DNA from: Polyangium sp. 6x1
Lineage (GTDB): Bacteria > Myxococcota_A > Polyangia > Polyangiales > Polyangiaceae
NCBI RefSeq assembly: GCF_029946515.1
Contig: NZ_JARZHH010000037.1
Location: 46,130-110,129 of the forward strand
Direction of reading: 5' to 3'
DNA: 64,000 nucleotides
Shown here: in pieces, positions 49,936 through 58,713 of the stretch
Position numbering within the stretch: the first letter of the stretch is position 1
Layout: the number at the start of each line of letters is the position of its first letter
Program-made: the position numbers and the translations under genes
Notes under the pieces: model-generated
What the model was told of the DNA's origin: nothing
The model's database searches: none
Seen by the model: the letters and a program-made list of their open reading frames with translations, nothing else

Positions 49936-50010
49936 GACGAACCTCCTTCGACGTCGAGAACTGCACGGAAGAGGGCCAGAGCGGAAGGATGGTCGTCGCC
50001 GGACGGGTAC

Positions 50011-50295
50011 CATCACCGCTGGCGCTTCAGCAAGCTCCTCTTGACGACGGAATACGTACTTGCGCCCGATGTCCCCATCAAGTTCGATTGCACCGAGGGA
50101 ATTGGAGCGTACTTGCGCGGCGATTGAAAGGCGTTGCCCCGAATCCAATATATCGTCCGTGGACACTGGCGTAATCAGGCGCACGGACCGGGCCGTACGG
50201 AACGGAAACGTATCTGGATTCAACCATATTGGAAGGGGCCCGAAGACATGCCGAGACTGTTCCGCGAGCATCGTTTCGAGAGCACCTCGGCTCAC
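50011..50295 (-). pseudogene. Truncated unrecognised gene beside the IS66 end
   Basis: A frame starting GTG at 50295 reads VSRGALETMLAEQSRHVFG then PLPIWLNPDTFPFRTARSVR and stays open to the IS66 terminus at 50010, where it is cut off. The segment between 50040 and 50280 is clearly less GC-rich than its surroundings. It may be a gene fragment interrupted by the insertion, or acquired DNA. I do not recognise the product. The stretch 50296-50349 shows nothing further. Confidence 0.35.
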
Positions 50296-50349
50296 TCCGA
50301 CGGCGACCCGTGAGCCTCTCGCTTCTCACGCATTCCGACGACATGACGT

Positions 50350-51960
50350 TCACCTTCGGAACGACTGATACAGGCTCTGCCACCTCCGATACAGCTCCGG
50401 CTCCCGCCGCAACCGCTCCTTCCACGCCTCATCCACGGCCCTCCTCGACTCGAGCGCCGTAAGCCCATACCGCGCGAACGTCTCCTCAGCCCTTCCAGGT
50501 GAAGCCGCGAGCTCCGCACACAGCGCCGCATACTGCTCGAGCGACAACTCAGGCATCTTCCCCGCAGTCTCCCTCGTCGACGCTCCCCCGGCGGCTCCCG
50601 GGCTCCTCAACTTCGCCGGCAGCTCAAACGCCACGGTCCGCGCCAGATCACTCTCTCGCTCCTTCCCAGCCCCCTTCCGAGTCTCGAGCTCCCGCACAAA
50701 CGGCAATGCCCCGACCGTCGGAACGTCGACAATCGGCGCCGTGACCGCCAGTTCCTGCGCGCCCGGGGGCGCCTTCCTGCCGCTCGCTGTGGCCGCTCCC
50801 TTCTCGGCGCTCTCTCCGAACGGCAACGCCGGCCCTCGCGGCACCGCGACCACCGGCGCCGTCTCCCCGAGGTCCCGCGACGCCGTCTCCGCCCGCTCCC
50901 CCTCCCCGAACGGCAACGCCGGCCCCCGTGACACCACCGCCACCGGCGCCGTCACGTCGAGCCGCACGCCCTTCACCCCCTCCGGCGCCTCCACCCCCGC
51001 CTGGAACGGCAACGCTGGTCCTCTCGGCACATCCAGCACGAGCGATGTCTCGGCGAGCTTCGCTGCCCCCTCCGACCCCGCAAACGGCAACGCTGGTCCC
51101 CGTGGAACATCCACCACGAGCGCCGTCCCGCTCAACGATTCCGCCGCCCTCGCGGGCTTCGGCTCCGTCACCTGCGCCGTCAGCGGCGACGCTCCCTCGA
51201 CGAACGGCAAGGCCGGCCCCCGCGGCACGTCCAGCGCGAGGGACGTCGCCTGAAGCGCGTTGACGCCCCCGAGGTGTAGCAATGGCAATGGCGGCGGCGG
51301 CAGCGGCAGCGGCGCCGGGCTTGGCGCAACGTCGGGCTCAACCTGCACCGCCTTCTCCGCAAGCCCCCGCCAAACCGCTCGATGCGCCTCGAGCCATCGC
51401 CGACGCACGATCGACGTGGGCCCGTCGTCGCTCGCCTTCGAGGCTGTAGCGTCCGCCGGAAGACGCGCTTCGGCCAGGCGCGATCTCCGCAGCACCTTCG
51501 GCTCGACCTCGATCCGCGGCAGCCCTCGCGGTGCACGCGCCAGCTCGGCAAGCTTCTTCCCGACCGCCGCATCCTCCTCAACCCGCCGCGCCCACCGCCG
51601 TTCGAGCCTCGCCACGTCATTCAAACCGAGCCCCGCCCCCGCGAGCAGCCCGATCGGGTCCGCGCTGTTCATATACGCGTGCAGAAAGCTCACCCAGGCC
51701 GCGGGATCGTCATCGAGCGGTTTCACCCGACGCGCGAGCCAATCCTCGGCTTCGGCAAGCTCGTTCTCGAACTCACCGAAAAACGCCGGGGCACCCGCAA
51801 GCTTCTTCTTCCACGCGACATCCGCCTTCTTCCAGGCCCGAGCCTTGATACCCTCGACGGCGAGCACCTCGTCCAGGGCAAACCCTTCTGCGAGCGCCGC
51901 GCGCACGGCCGCATAATGCGCGAGCGACACACCATGCAGGCTCGATGAGGTCGTGGCCAC
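50350..51960 (-). CDS. VgrG-operon protein with helical repeats and ALPF-motif linker
   Basis: The 536-residue product starts at GTG 51960, with GGGGAG nine bases upstream. A helical unit of the form YAAxxAxLAEG..LxxxG....W occurs near the start (VSLAHYAAVRAALAEGFALD) and again at the end (LSLEQYAALCAELAASPGRA). A related unit (WVSFLHAYMNSADPIGLLAG) follows the first. Between them lies a linker with at least five copies of DVPRGPALPF or a close variant and a sixth, weaker one (DVPTVGALPF). It closes the VgrG operon. By position it could be a chaperone or adaptor for the secreted tip, but that is inference. Confidence 0.7.
   Translation of the reverse strand: MATTSSSLHGVSLAHYAAVRAALAEGFALDEVLAVEGIKARAWKKADVAWKKKLAGAPAFFGEFENELAEAEDWLARRVKPLDDDPAAWVSFLHAYMNSADPIGLLAGAGLGLNDVARLERRWARRVEEDAAVGKKLAELARAPRGLPRIEVEPKVLRRSRLAEARLPADATASKASDDGPTSIVRRRWLEAHRAVWRGLAEKAVQVEPDVAPSPAPLPLPPPPLPLLHLGGVNALQATSLALDVPRGPALPFVEGASPLTAQVTEPKPARAAESLSGTALVVDVPRGPALPFAGSEGAAKLAETSLVLDVPRGPALPFQAGVEAPEGVKGVRLDVTAPVAVVSRGPALPFGEGERAETASRDLGETAPVVAVPRGPALPFGESAEKGAATASGRKAPPGAQELAVTAPIVDVPTVGALPFVRELETRKGAGKERESDLARTVAFELPAKLRSPGAAGGASTRETAGKMPELSLEQYAALCAELAASPGRAEETFARYGLTALESRRAVDEAWKERLRREPELYRRWQSLYQSFRR
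50700..51240 (-). repeat. Coding repeats for the ALPF motif
   Basis: On the plus strand the core GGCAACGCYGG recurs around 50822, 50921, 51007, 51087 and in altered form near 51205, at 80-120-base spacing. Each encodes the VPRGPALPF or SRGPALPF peptide. The bases between the cores vary, so selection seems to be on the peptide. Confidence 0.7.
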
Positions 51961-51966
51961 GACGCT

Positions 51967-52389
51967 TCACTCCCCGACGAGCACCGTCCCGGCGCTGGCC
52001 ACATTCCCGGTCGGCGCGTCTGCCGGATCGTTGCACGTCATTACGGCACTCGTGTTTGTCGCAGCAGGCTTGTTGTTGATGATCACACGCGAACTCCCCA
52101 CCTGCACGGTCCCCTTGTTCCCCGGCGGCTTCTGGAACGGCCCACCCGCGGGCACGTGTGCAGGCGCATTCGTCGCCGTGCTCGCCGTCGTCGCGGCTGG
52201 CTTGTTCTCGATGAACACATCACCGCTCAGGTTCCCGTCGAGCGTGCCGCTGAACGGCATGGGCGTCGGCGTCGGAACCGGGCCCCCGGGCGTCGGCGTC
52301 ATGACGATGTGCGTGTCGATCCCCACGACCTGATCGCCCTTCTTCGCGGCCGGCTGCCCGAACGTCGGGTTTGCACGTTTCATCCCCAT
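51967..52389 (-). CDS. PAAR-like (DUF4150-type) tip protein
   Basis: The 140-residue product lacks a signal peptide and shows the DUF4150/PAAR-like layout: an early DTHIVMTPTPGGPVPTPTPM followed by PFSG, VFIENKPAATTAS, then VIINNKPAATNTSAVMTCND and a Gly-rich end. Such proteins cap the VgrG spike of type VI secretion systems and often carry or bind effectors. GAGGGCGAG repeats precede the ATG at 52389. It sits in the same operon as vgrG, as expected. Confidence 0.8.
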   Translation of the reverse strand: MGMKRANPTFGQPAAKKGDQVVGIDTHIVMTPTPGGPVPTPTPMPFSGTLDGNLSGDVFIENKPAATTASTATNAPAHVPAGGPFQKPPGNKGTVQVGSSRVIINNKPAATNTSAVMTCNDPADAPTGNVASAGTVLVGE

Positions 52390-52414
52390 CTCGCCCTCGC
52401 CCTCGCCCTCGACA

Positions 52415-53890
52415 TCAGAACCAATCGAACAACCGAGCCCACCCCGTGCGCTCCGAAGCCCTGCGCGCTTCTTCCTTCGCCAGATCCTCCGCTGCGGGAT
52501 CTTCCCCGACGGGCTCCGGAATCGTCGGCGGGATGATGATAATGCTCGCGGCGGGGTTCGGGGGAGGGGGTGGGCCGCGGCCGAAATCTTCGAGCGGGCC
52601 AAGATCGTAAATGATTTTGCCCGCCGCGTCGACCGTGGCCGAAAGATGCCCCTCCGGTACGGACTTCACCGGACCATTCGTCATGACTGGATACACCGGC
52701 CGGAACTCGGACAACCCCTCGACCTGCGCATCTTCCCCCGTCATCTGCTTCCAGTAATCGCGCACCTGGGTGAAGACGTTCCTGCCTATGTTGGGGCTCC
52801 GCATGTGGTAAAAGCGGTGCACCGCCTGGATCGCGAGCTCTGCGTCGCCCTTCTCCGAGGGAAGCGGCGCCGTGAGCCGTGGCCGGGACAAGGAGCCTTG
52901 CGCCCACGCGACCACGTCGAATTTGTCGCCTGTCCAGTGCTGCAGATGCGCGATGAACGTGTAGAGCGCCCCCGTCTGGATCTTGTCTGCCTGCGGAACC
53001 GTGCCAGTGCTGCTCAGGAACGCGTCGCGTTGGGCATTGGTCATGGTCGCCCGGGTCAGGTCGTCGCGCGCGGCCTGCACCCACATGAAGTGCAGCTCGT
53101 CCGTGTTGTGAATAACCCGCACCGCCTGCCCGGGTGCCTCGCCTGGCCCTGGCGGAGCCTTGGACCACCGCTTATTTAGGTCGTCCACCCAGACGGTCCC
53201 CTGCTCCGTATCGACGACGTAATACCGGCCTGCGTCGTACATGAAGCCGCAGAGGTAAAAGAACTTCTGGATGTAATGCCGTTCCGGGTCCTTGCTCTGA
53301 GCAACCTCGAGCTCGTAAATCCGGCCGAGCACCTTGGGCAAGCCCCCCTTGAGCGCCCAGCCCATTCCCCAGGTCACGAACGCCTTGTCGTACGTGTTCA
53401 CCGCGCTCGTCGGCCCTTCTCGGCCGTTCATCAGGTGCGCGAATGCCATGCGCTTCATGTACTCGATGCGCAGGGCCGTCTTCGTGGCAGGATCGGTCTC
53501 GACTTCCATCGAAGCCTTTAACTGCATGGCGTCCGCCCGCAACTCGGAGACGAGTTGGGAAATGAACGCCGGGGTGTCCGTGAACATGTAGCACTTTGCG
53601 AGATCGCAGCCGCCCTCCAGAAGCGCCGCCTTCGCGTCGTCCAGGGGTGGCCACTTTCGGAACTTGGGATCGAACGCCCGCACCATCGCGCGGACGTCTT
53701 TGACCTGCTCGAGCGTCTCCGCGGGCAGCTTCTGGCCGGCATAGGTGTGCCAGGGCAGGATCGGCTTGCTTGGATCGGAGATGTGGGCGACCTGCGAGGC
53801 GTCGACAACCTCGGCGCGCTGGACCTTGCCGTCCCCTCCGTACGAGAGCCGAAAGACATCGAGAATGTCCTGGATGCGGGTCGGCGTCAT
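52415..53890 (-). CDS. Candidate secreted cargo protein of the VgrG operon
   Basis: The 491-residue product starts MTPTRIQDILDVFRLSYGGD, with AGGA nine bases before the ATG, whose bases overlap the previous stop (ATGA). There is no signal peptide. Around residues 160-180 lies DKAFVTWGMGWALKGGLPKV, which is faintly like lysozyme-type peptidoglycan hydrolases, but I cannot name catalytic residues. The C-terminus is Pro/Ile-rich (GPPPPPNPAASIIIIPPT) and ends charged. The family is not recognised. Position between WD40 lipoproteins and the PAAR-like tip suggests an effector. Confidence 0.6.
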   Translation of the reverse strand: MTPTRIQDILDVFRLSYGGDGKVQRAEVVDASQVAHISDPSKPILPWHTYAGQKLPAETLEQVKDVRAMVRAFDPKFRKWPPLDDAKAALLEGGCDLAKCYMFTDTPAFISQLVSELRADAMQLKASMEVETDPATKTALRIEYMKRMAFAHLMNGREGPTSAVNTYDKAFVTWGMGWALKGGLPKVLGRIYELEVAQSKDPERHYIQKFFYLCGFMYDAGRYYVVDTEQGTVWVDDLNKRWSKAPPGPGEAPGQAVRVIHNTDELHFMWVQAARDDLTRATMTNAQRDAFLSSTGTVPQADKIQTGALYTFIAHLQHWTGDKFDVVAWAQGSLSRPRLTAPLPSEKGDAELAIQAVHRFYHMRSPNIGRNVFTQVRDYWKQMTGEDAQVEGLSEFRPVYPVMTNGPVKSVPEGHLSATVDAAGKIIYDLGPLEDFGRGPPPPPNPAASIIIIPPTIPEPVGEDPAAEDLAKEEARRASERTGWARLFDWF

Positions 53891-55917
53891 GGCTTTTTTC
53901 CTGCGGAAGAGATGGGAGCCCCAGAAACGAACCGCGTGACGAGATCCGGCGTCGGCGAAAGGAACGTGGCCTCGCTCGACCGCACGAGCCGGTCCGCGAG
54001 GACATCCGGCCCTTCGCGGAAGACCCAATCTTCGGGCGGCTTCCGAGCATAGGCGCGGCTTTCGGCCCAGGGGCCGAGGCGCGAATCGAAATGGAGCACC
54101 TCTCTGTCCCTCAGCCGTCGCACCGCATCGTGCGACGCAAGGACGAACCGGACCGAGGGATCCACGTTCTGCCATTCCTGGAGCCGCTGCACTTCCAGCG
54201 GCAACCACGACGTCCCCTGGTAGACGAATTGCTGGATGTGCCCGTCGTTCGTAATCACCAGCGCGCCCTCGGGAGTCCAGGCAATTCGGCGGTATCCCAG
54301 GACGCCCGGGAGCGGCGCCGGAGCCGTGATCCCGCCTTCCACGGATACGATGCGCACCGATCCATCGTCGCCACCGAGGAAGAGCCTGTCGCCCTTCGGC
54401 GACCACCCCATCGTGACCACGGAAGCGACGGGCACGGCCCCGCGGGACGCGCCCGTCTTGCCCTCGTAAAGCAAGACCTCTGCCTTCGTGGCCAGCGCGA
54501 CGCTGTCCATCGAGCTCCAGGCCGCCGCGACGACTCCCTCCGCGAGCTTGGTCGGCACGCCCTTGCCGGAACGTGGACGGACGACGAACGTGCCTCCCTC
54601 GGAAAAACCAAGGAGGGATCCATCGGGCGAGAAGGCAATCGGTGGACCGCCCTTCATTCGACCAAGGAGCTCGCCACGACCTGCATTGCGGACCTCGATG
54701 TGCCCGCCCGTGACGAACGCCACGGCATCGCCGCGAGGCGACCACGTGAGGGACGTGGCTTCTGCAGGGATCGACCAAAGTGCGCCCTTCTCCTCGTCCA
54801 GGCGATGAAGCTCCGTGGCGGGCGCCTTCGAGGCGTGATGGTCCCCGGGGTATTGCTCGCCGCATTCACCGAGGTTCGTCAACGCGAGCAAGAGCGCACG
54901 TCCGTCGGGCGACGGGCTCGCGGCGTGGAGCACGGCGCGCTCGAAGGACCTGTTCTTCGCGTCTCCTGTCGCCAGGTCGAGCGCCGTGATGTCGATCGAA
55001 TGATCCTCGCAGGCTTCCGCCGGAATGGGTGTTTTCCGGACCGCGTAGACGATGGTTCCGCTCGGCGCCCAGACAGCGCTCACCGTGGCGAGCTCGCGTT
55101 TCGCCTCTTCCACGTCGACCTTGCGATCCGCGAGCAGCTCGCGCCCATCGGCCAGCGACACGACCGACGTCATGTGCCCGATGCTCCGCTGCGCGGGGAT
55201 CTTCCCGCTGCCGCCGACATACCGCGTCGCCGGGTCGAGCCATACGCGCTCGTATCGCTGCATGCTCGATTCGATTGCCTTCGGCCCGCTTCCCGTGCGG
55301 TTCGGATCCCACAGGAAGGCCCCAGCCGGTAATGCAGCAGCGATCAGCTTCCCGTTGGGCGACCACGCGATCTCCTCGAGCCGCGCGGGTTCGTTGCCCT
55401 GTCCTGCCGGAAGCGGCCCGGAGAACGAAAGCTCGCCGGACGCAGCGTCCCAGATATACACCTCGGAGCTGCCTTTGCGCCCCGTCGCGACTTGCTTCCC
55501 GTCCGGACTCCACGCGGCGACGAGTTCCCCGACGTTCTCCTGCGGAGGGTCATCGGGGTGCGTGCTCTGCGCCAGGATTCCCGTCGGCGTGCCCTTCGCG
55601 ATCTTCTCGGGGACCTGCCGTGGGGCAGGGCGCCAGCGCTCGCAATCCGCGCGAGGCACGCTCCCCCGATAGAGGGCGGCGCCGAGGTCCCAGACGTCGC
55701 AGAGCTCGCCTTCGACTTGCCCCACGAGCGGCAGCGTCGGGTGAAACAGCATGGGGGCCGCCGGGATGGCCTTCTGCGGCACCGCCACAGGCTCGCGCGA
55801 AGTCAGCGCGGGCTGCGCCGAGGCCGACGCAGAGCCCGAGGGCATGGGCGCGGTCGAGCTCCCGGAGCGGCAGCCGGCGAGGGCGACGAGCGCGAGGGCA
55901 AGGAACGCTGGTCTCAT
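53887..55917 (-). CDS. WD40-type beta-propeller lipoprotein (smaller)
   Basis: The 676-residue product has a lipobox (ALALVALAGCRS) and a Ser/Ala linker. It then has a long series of WD40-like strands (e.g. LVAAWSPDGKQVATGRKGSS, TSLTWSPRGDAVAFVTGG, VTMGWSPKGDRLFLGGDDGS). It should sit in the periplasm or outer membrane. The start overlaps the stop of the larger WD40 gene, and its stop overlaps the next start. Paired with the 925-residue protein, it is a candidate immunity or docking factor for the secreted cargo, but the sequence shows only the fold. Confidence 0.75.
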   Translation of the reverse strand: MRPAFLALALVALAGCRSGSSTAPMPSGSASASAQPALTSREPVAVPQKAIPAAPMLFHPTLPLVGQVEGELCDVWDLGAALYRGSVPRADCERWRPAPRQVPEKIAKGTPTGILAQSTHPDDPPQENVGELVAAWSPDGKQVATGRKGSSEVYIWDAASGELSFSGPLPAGQGNEPARLEEIAWSPNGKLIAAALPAGAFLWDPNRTGSGPKAIESSMQRYERVWLDPATRYVGGSGKIPAQRSIGHMTSVVSLADGRELLADRKVDVEEAKRELATVSAVWAPSGTIVYAVRKTPIPAEACEDHSIDITALDLATGDAKNRSFERAVLHAASPSPDGRALLLALTNLGECGEQYPGDHHASKAPATELHRLDEEKGALWSIPAEATSLTWSPRGDAVAFVTGGHIEVRNAGRGELLGRMKGGPPIAFSPDGSLLGFSEGGTFVVRPRSGKGVPTKLAEGVVAAAWSSMDSVALATKAEVLLYEGKTGASRGAVPVASVVTMGWSPKGDRLFLGGDDGSVRIVSVEGGITAPAPLPGVLGYRRIAWTPEGALVITNDGHIQQFVYQGTSWLPLEVQRLQEWQNVDPSVRFVLASHDAVRRLRDREVLHFDSRLGPWAESRAYARKPPEDWVFREGPDVLADRLVRSSEATFLSPTPDLVTRFVSGAPISSAGKKP

Positions 55918-58691
55918 GGCTCCCGGAAGGAGGAATCGTCCTTCAGCGCCTTCGCAAAGAGCCCGGCGACGTGCAGGCGCTCCTCGCAGACCTCGAAGGG
56001 GAACCATTGGCGGCCCACAGTGCAGATCGTGAGGCGCCGCAGGCGATCCGCCTCGGGACCCATGAAATCAACGTAGCCGTCCTCCGTGAAGGCGACCGCG
56101 GCATCGTGCCCCTCCGCAGAACGAACCGTCAGGATGGGTTTGTCGCCCTTCGTATCCCACAGGTAGAGCGAGCCATCCGCGGAGGCTCCTGCGAGCAGAC
56201 GCCCGTCGGGCGAAATCGCGACGTCGAACGCATTGTCATGAGCAAACGCACTCTTCTTCAGCGTACGCACAGGCTCAGCGGTGGACGTATCGAGCATGGC
56301 CACGTCGAGCCCAGCGAGGCCCGTCACCGCGATCTGGCGTCCATCGGGCATGAGCGCGATGTTCGCAAACCCGTCTCCGCGCCCTTTCTTCTGCTCGACG
56401 ATTATTTTGCCCGTGGTGACGTCCCAGCGCCGCAGGACCCGATCGGTCGTCCATGCCCAGAAAGATTCCTTGCCCATGAACGCGAGGCCGTACACGTATC
56501 CCGGCCCCATCACGACCTCACGGACGAGCCGTCCCGTCACGGCATCGTGCACGAGGATCCTCCCGTCCTGGCCGCCGGTCGCCACGATTGAGCCGTCCGG
56601 CGAGAATGCTGCGGAATAGACCGGGCTCTGGTGCCCGAGCAGCGTTTGCACCAAGCGCCCCGTGGCCGCATCCCAGATACGGGCCGTCTTATCGTCAGAT
56701 ACCGAAAGCAGTTGTTTCCCGTCGGGCGACGCGATGACGTCCTCGACGTCGGCGCCATGCCCGCTCAGCGTGCGGGCTTGCTCTCCCGTGAGGAGGTCCC
56801 AAAGGAGAATCGCGTCCCCTCCGGCCGTCGCCAGAACCTTCCCGCCCAACGAGAACGCTACGCCCGTCACCGTCGTCTTGTGGGCCGCAATGCGCCGTGG
56901 CGCGCCTCCCGCGCTCGCATCCCACACGAACACGGTGCCCCCATCGAGTCCCCACGCGAGGTGTCGACCATCAGGCGAAAACGTCACCGTGCTCGCTCCG
57001 GCCACAGGGCGATTCACGGAGCCCTTGAGCTGCCCATTGCCGACGTCCAGGATCCTGATCCCGCCCTTGCCGACTGTGGCGAGCTGCGTACCGTTCAGGA
57101 ATGCGAAATCCTCGATCGGTCCGACCCCGGCCGGAGGAGGACGCACTTCACAAGTTCCCGCGTCCCAGAGCTGGAGCTTGCGCCGCCCCTTCGTGTCCTC
57201 CAGCAGGCCCACGAGGACCGCGCCATCGGGTGAAAAGGCCAGCTTCTCGACCGTCACGTTCATTCGGTCCGGAATGCCGCATTCCCGCTGCTGCTTGCCC
57301 GTCCTTGCGTCGAAGAGCCACAGCCTGGAACGATGAAATTGCTCGGGCTCGGCGACCATCGTTGCCACGCGAGCGCCGTCTGCCGAGAGAGCGGTCGGCG
57401 GCCCGCACATCTCGGTTTTCACCTGCGGCGCGAGCTTGTGGCGGGGACGCGCGTTGGAAGGATCGTAAAACCGAACCGAGAAGTCATCTCCGAACTGCCC
57501 CTTGACCTCGTTGCCAACGACGACGGACCGACCATCCGGCGTGAATGACATCCAGCCAGGATTGTCGAGCTTGGTCGTGCCGAGTACACGATCGGTCTGG
57601 AGGTCCTGGATCATCAGCGCATTCCCATCGCGGTCACGACCGACGAAGCTCGCACGCTTCTCGTCCGGCGAAACCGAGGCGATGAATGGGGACACGTTCG
57701 ACGTCGGGACGACGCGTACCAGCTGTGACGTCATCCGATCGTACACGAGCAGCGTCTCGCGGCCGAACGAATTGCCCGCCATGGTGTACAGGCGCGTTCC
57801 ATTACCTACGAGGACCGGAGGCGTCGGTATGCTCGCGCCGGTACCAATACGCGTCTCGTACCCCTTGTCCGGATCGAGGACCAGCACGTCCCCCGAGGCC
57901 ATCAGCGTAGCGAGCAGCGGGCGTGCTCCGGGTAATGCCACGATCTTGCCGAACGCATTGTCAGGCGGAACGAGTGCCAAAGAAGGCGGAGGCTCACCAT
58001 TGAGCCCTGGCCCCTCGCTCCGGATCGCATCCACGAGGGCCCGATCGAAGAGACGCCGCGCCTCCGCACGGTCTCCCTTCGCGAGCGCAGCACGCCCTGC
58101 GAGCACCAGCGCTTCCGGCAGCGGCGCCGCCTCGGCAACGGCCTTGCGCGCCCCAGACATTGCGTTGTCGTAGTCCTTCTTCAACCAGGCATTGGCCGCT
58201 TCCTCGAATGCCTTCCGCCCCTTCTCGACCGCTTCGGGGGATCGCGCCCGAGCTGGCTGTGCGAGCGACTGTTGTGCCACCTTCTTCGCGCCATCGGGGG
58301 CTCCCGCGGTCGACAGGACCACGGACGCGAGCTTTTTCTGCTCGTCGAACGCCCCGAGTTCGCCCAGCACCGCGAGCTGCGCCTCCCATGTCTCGCCAGC
58401 CTTCGCCGGGCAGAGCTCCGCGGCACGGGCGAGCACGCGCCACGAACGGTCGAGCTTCCCCTCCGCGCGCAGGCCCGGGACGCGCGCAAGAAGATCGGCC
58501 GCTTGCTCGCAAGGAGGCTTCGGAGCCAAGGCCGACGCGGAAGCGACCGCTGGAGAGGCCGGCGTGTGCATAGTCGGGTCGGCTGCGCCACCTTGCAGCG
58601 TGTGTGGAGGAGGAGGCGTCCCGCTCCCGCATGCGACGCCGAAGAGCGCTGCGGCGAGTGAACTTGCGCGAAGCGTGCTCGATGCGTTCAT
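55914..58691 (-). CDS. Large WD40-type lipoprotein with N-terminal helical domain
   Basis: The 925-residue product starts MNASSTLRASSLAAALFGVA then CGSG, a lipobox. Residues about 65-230 are helical with TPR-like pairs (LVLAGRAALAKGDRAEARRL). From about 245 to 890 WD40-like repeats run (ASTVTFSPDGRHLAWGLDGG, VYSAAFSPDGSIVATGGQDG, FDVAISPDGRLLAGASADGS). A short C-terminal tail ends RLHVAGLFAKALKDDSSF. An alternative ATG at 58709 adds six residues. It is coupled to the smaller WD40 gene. Confidence 0.78.
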   Translation of the reverse strand: MNASSTLRASSLAAALFGVACGSGTPPPPHTLQGGAADPTMHTPASPAVASASALAPKPPCEQAADLLARVPGLRAEGKLDRSWRVLARAAELCPAKAGETWEAQLAVLGELGAFDEQKKLASVVLSTAGAPDGAKKVAQQSLAQPARARSPEAVEKGRKAFEEAANAWLKKDYDNAMSGARKAVAEAAPLPEALVLAGRAALAKGDRAEARRLFDRALVDAIRSEGPGLNGEPPPSLALVPPDNAFGKIVALPGARPLLATLMASGDVLVLDPDKGYETRIGTGASIPTPPVLVGNGTRLYTMAGNSFGRETLLVYDRMTSQLVRVVPTSNVSPFIASVSPDEKRASFVGRDRDGNALMIQDLQTDRVLGTTKLDNPGWMSFTPDGRSVVVGNEVKGQFGDDFSVRFYDPSNARPRHKLAPQVKTEMCGPPTALSADGARVATMVAEPEQFHRSRLWLFDARTGKQQRECGIPDRMNVTVEKLAFSPDGAVLVGLLEDTKGRRKLQLWDAGTCEVRPPPAGVGPIEDFAFLNGTQLATVGKGGIRILDVGNGQLKGSVNRPVAGASTVTFSPDGRHLAWGLDGGTVFVWDASAGGAPRRIAAHKTTVTGVAFSLGGKVLATAGGDAILLWDLLTGEQARTLSGHGADVEDVIASPDGKQLLSVSDDKTARIWDAATGRLVQTLLGHQSPVYSAAFSPDGSIVATGGQDGRILVHDAVTGRLVREVVMGPGYVYGLAFMGKESFWAWTTDRVLRRWDVTTGKIIVEQKKGRGDGFANIALMPDGRQIAVTGLAGLDVAMLDTSTAEPVRTLKKSAFAHDNAFDVAISPDGRLLAGASADGSLYLWDTKGDKPILTVRSAEGHDAAVAFTEDGYVDFMGPEADRLRRLTICTVGRQWFPFEVCEERLHVAGLFAKALKDDSSFREP

Positions 58692-58713
58692 GGTTCGTCT
58701 TGTACGCATGCCA

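Larger units (their letters stand above)
49499..50010. repeat. 512-bp tandem repeat, unit B (IS66 left end)
   Basis: Second unit, ending at 50010 with the same IS66-like terminus (GTACCCGTCCGG on the minus strand). The boundary between units puts codon 28 of the unit B tnpB directly against the terminus of unit A, as expected if one IS inserted into, or was duplicated within, the other. Confidence 0.9.
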
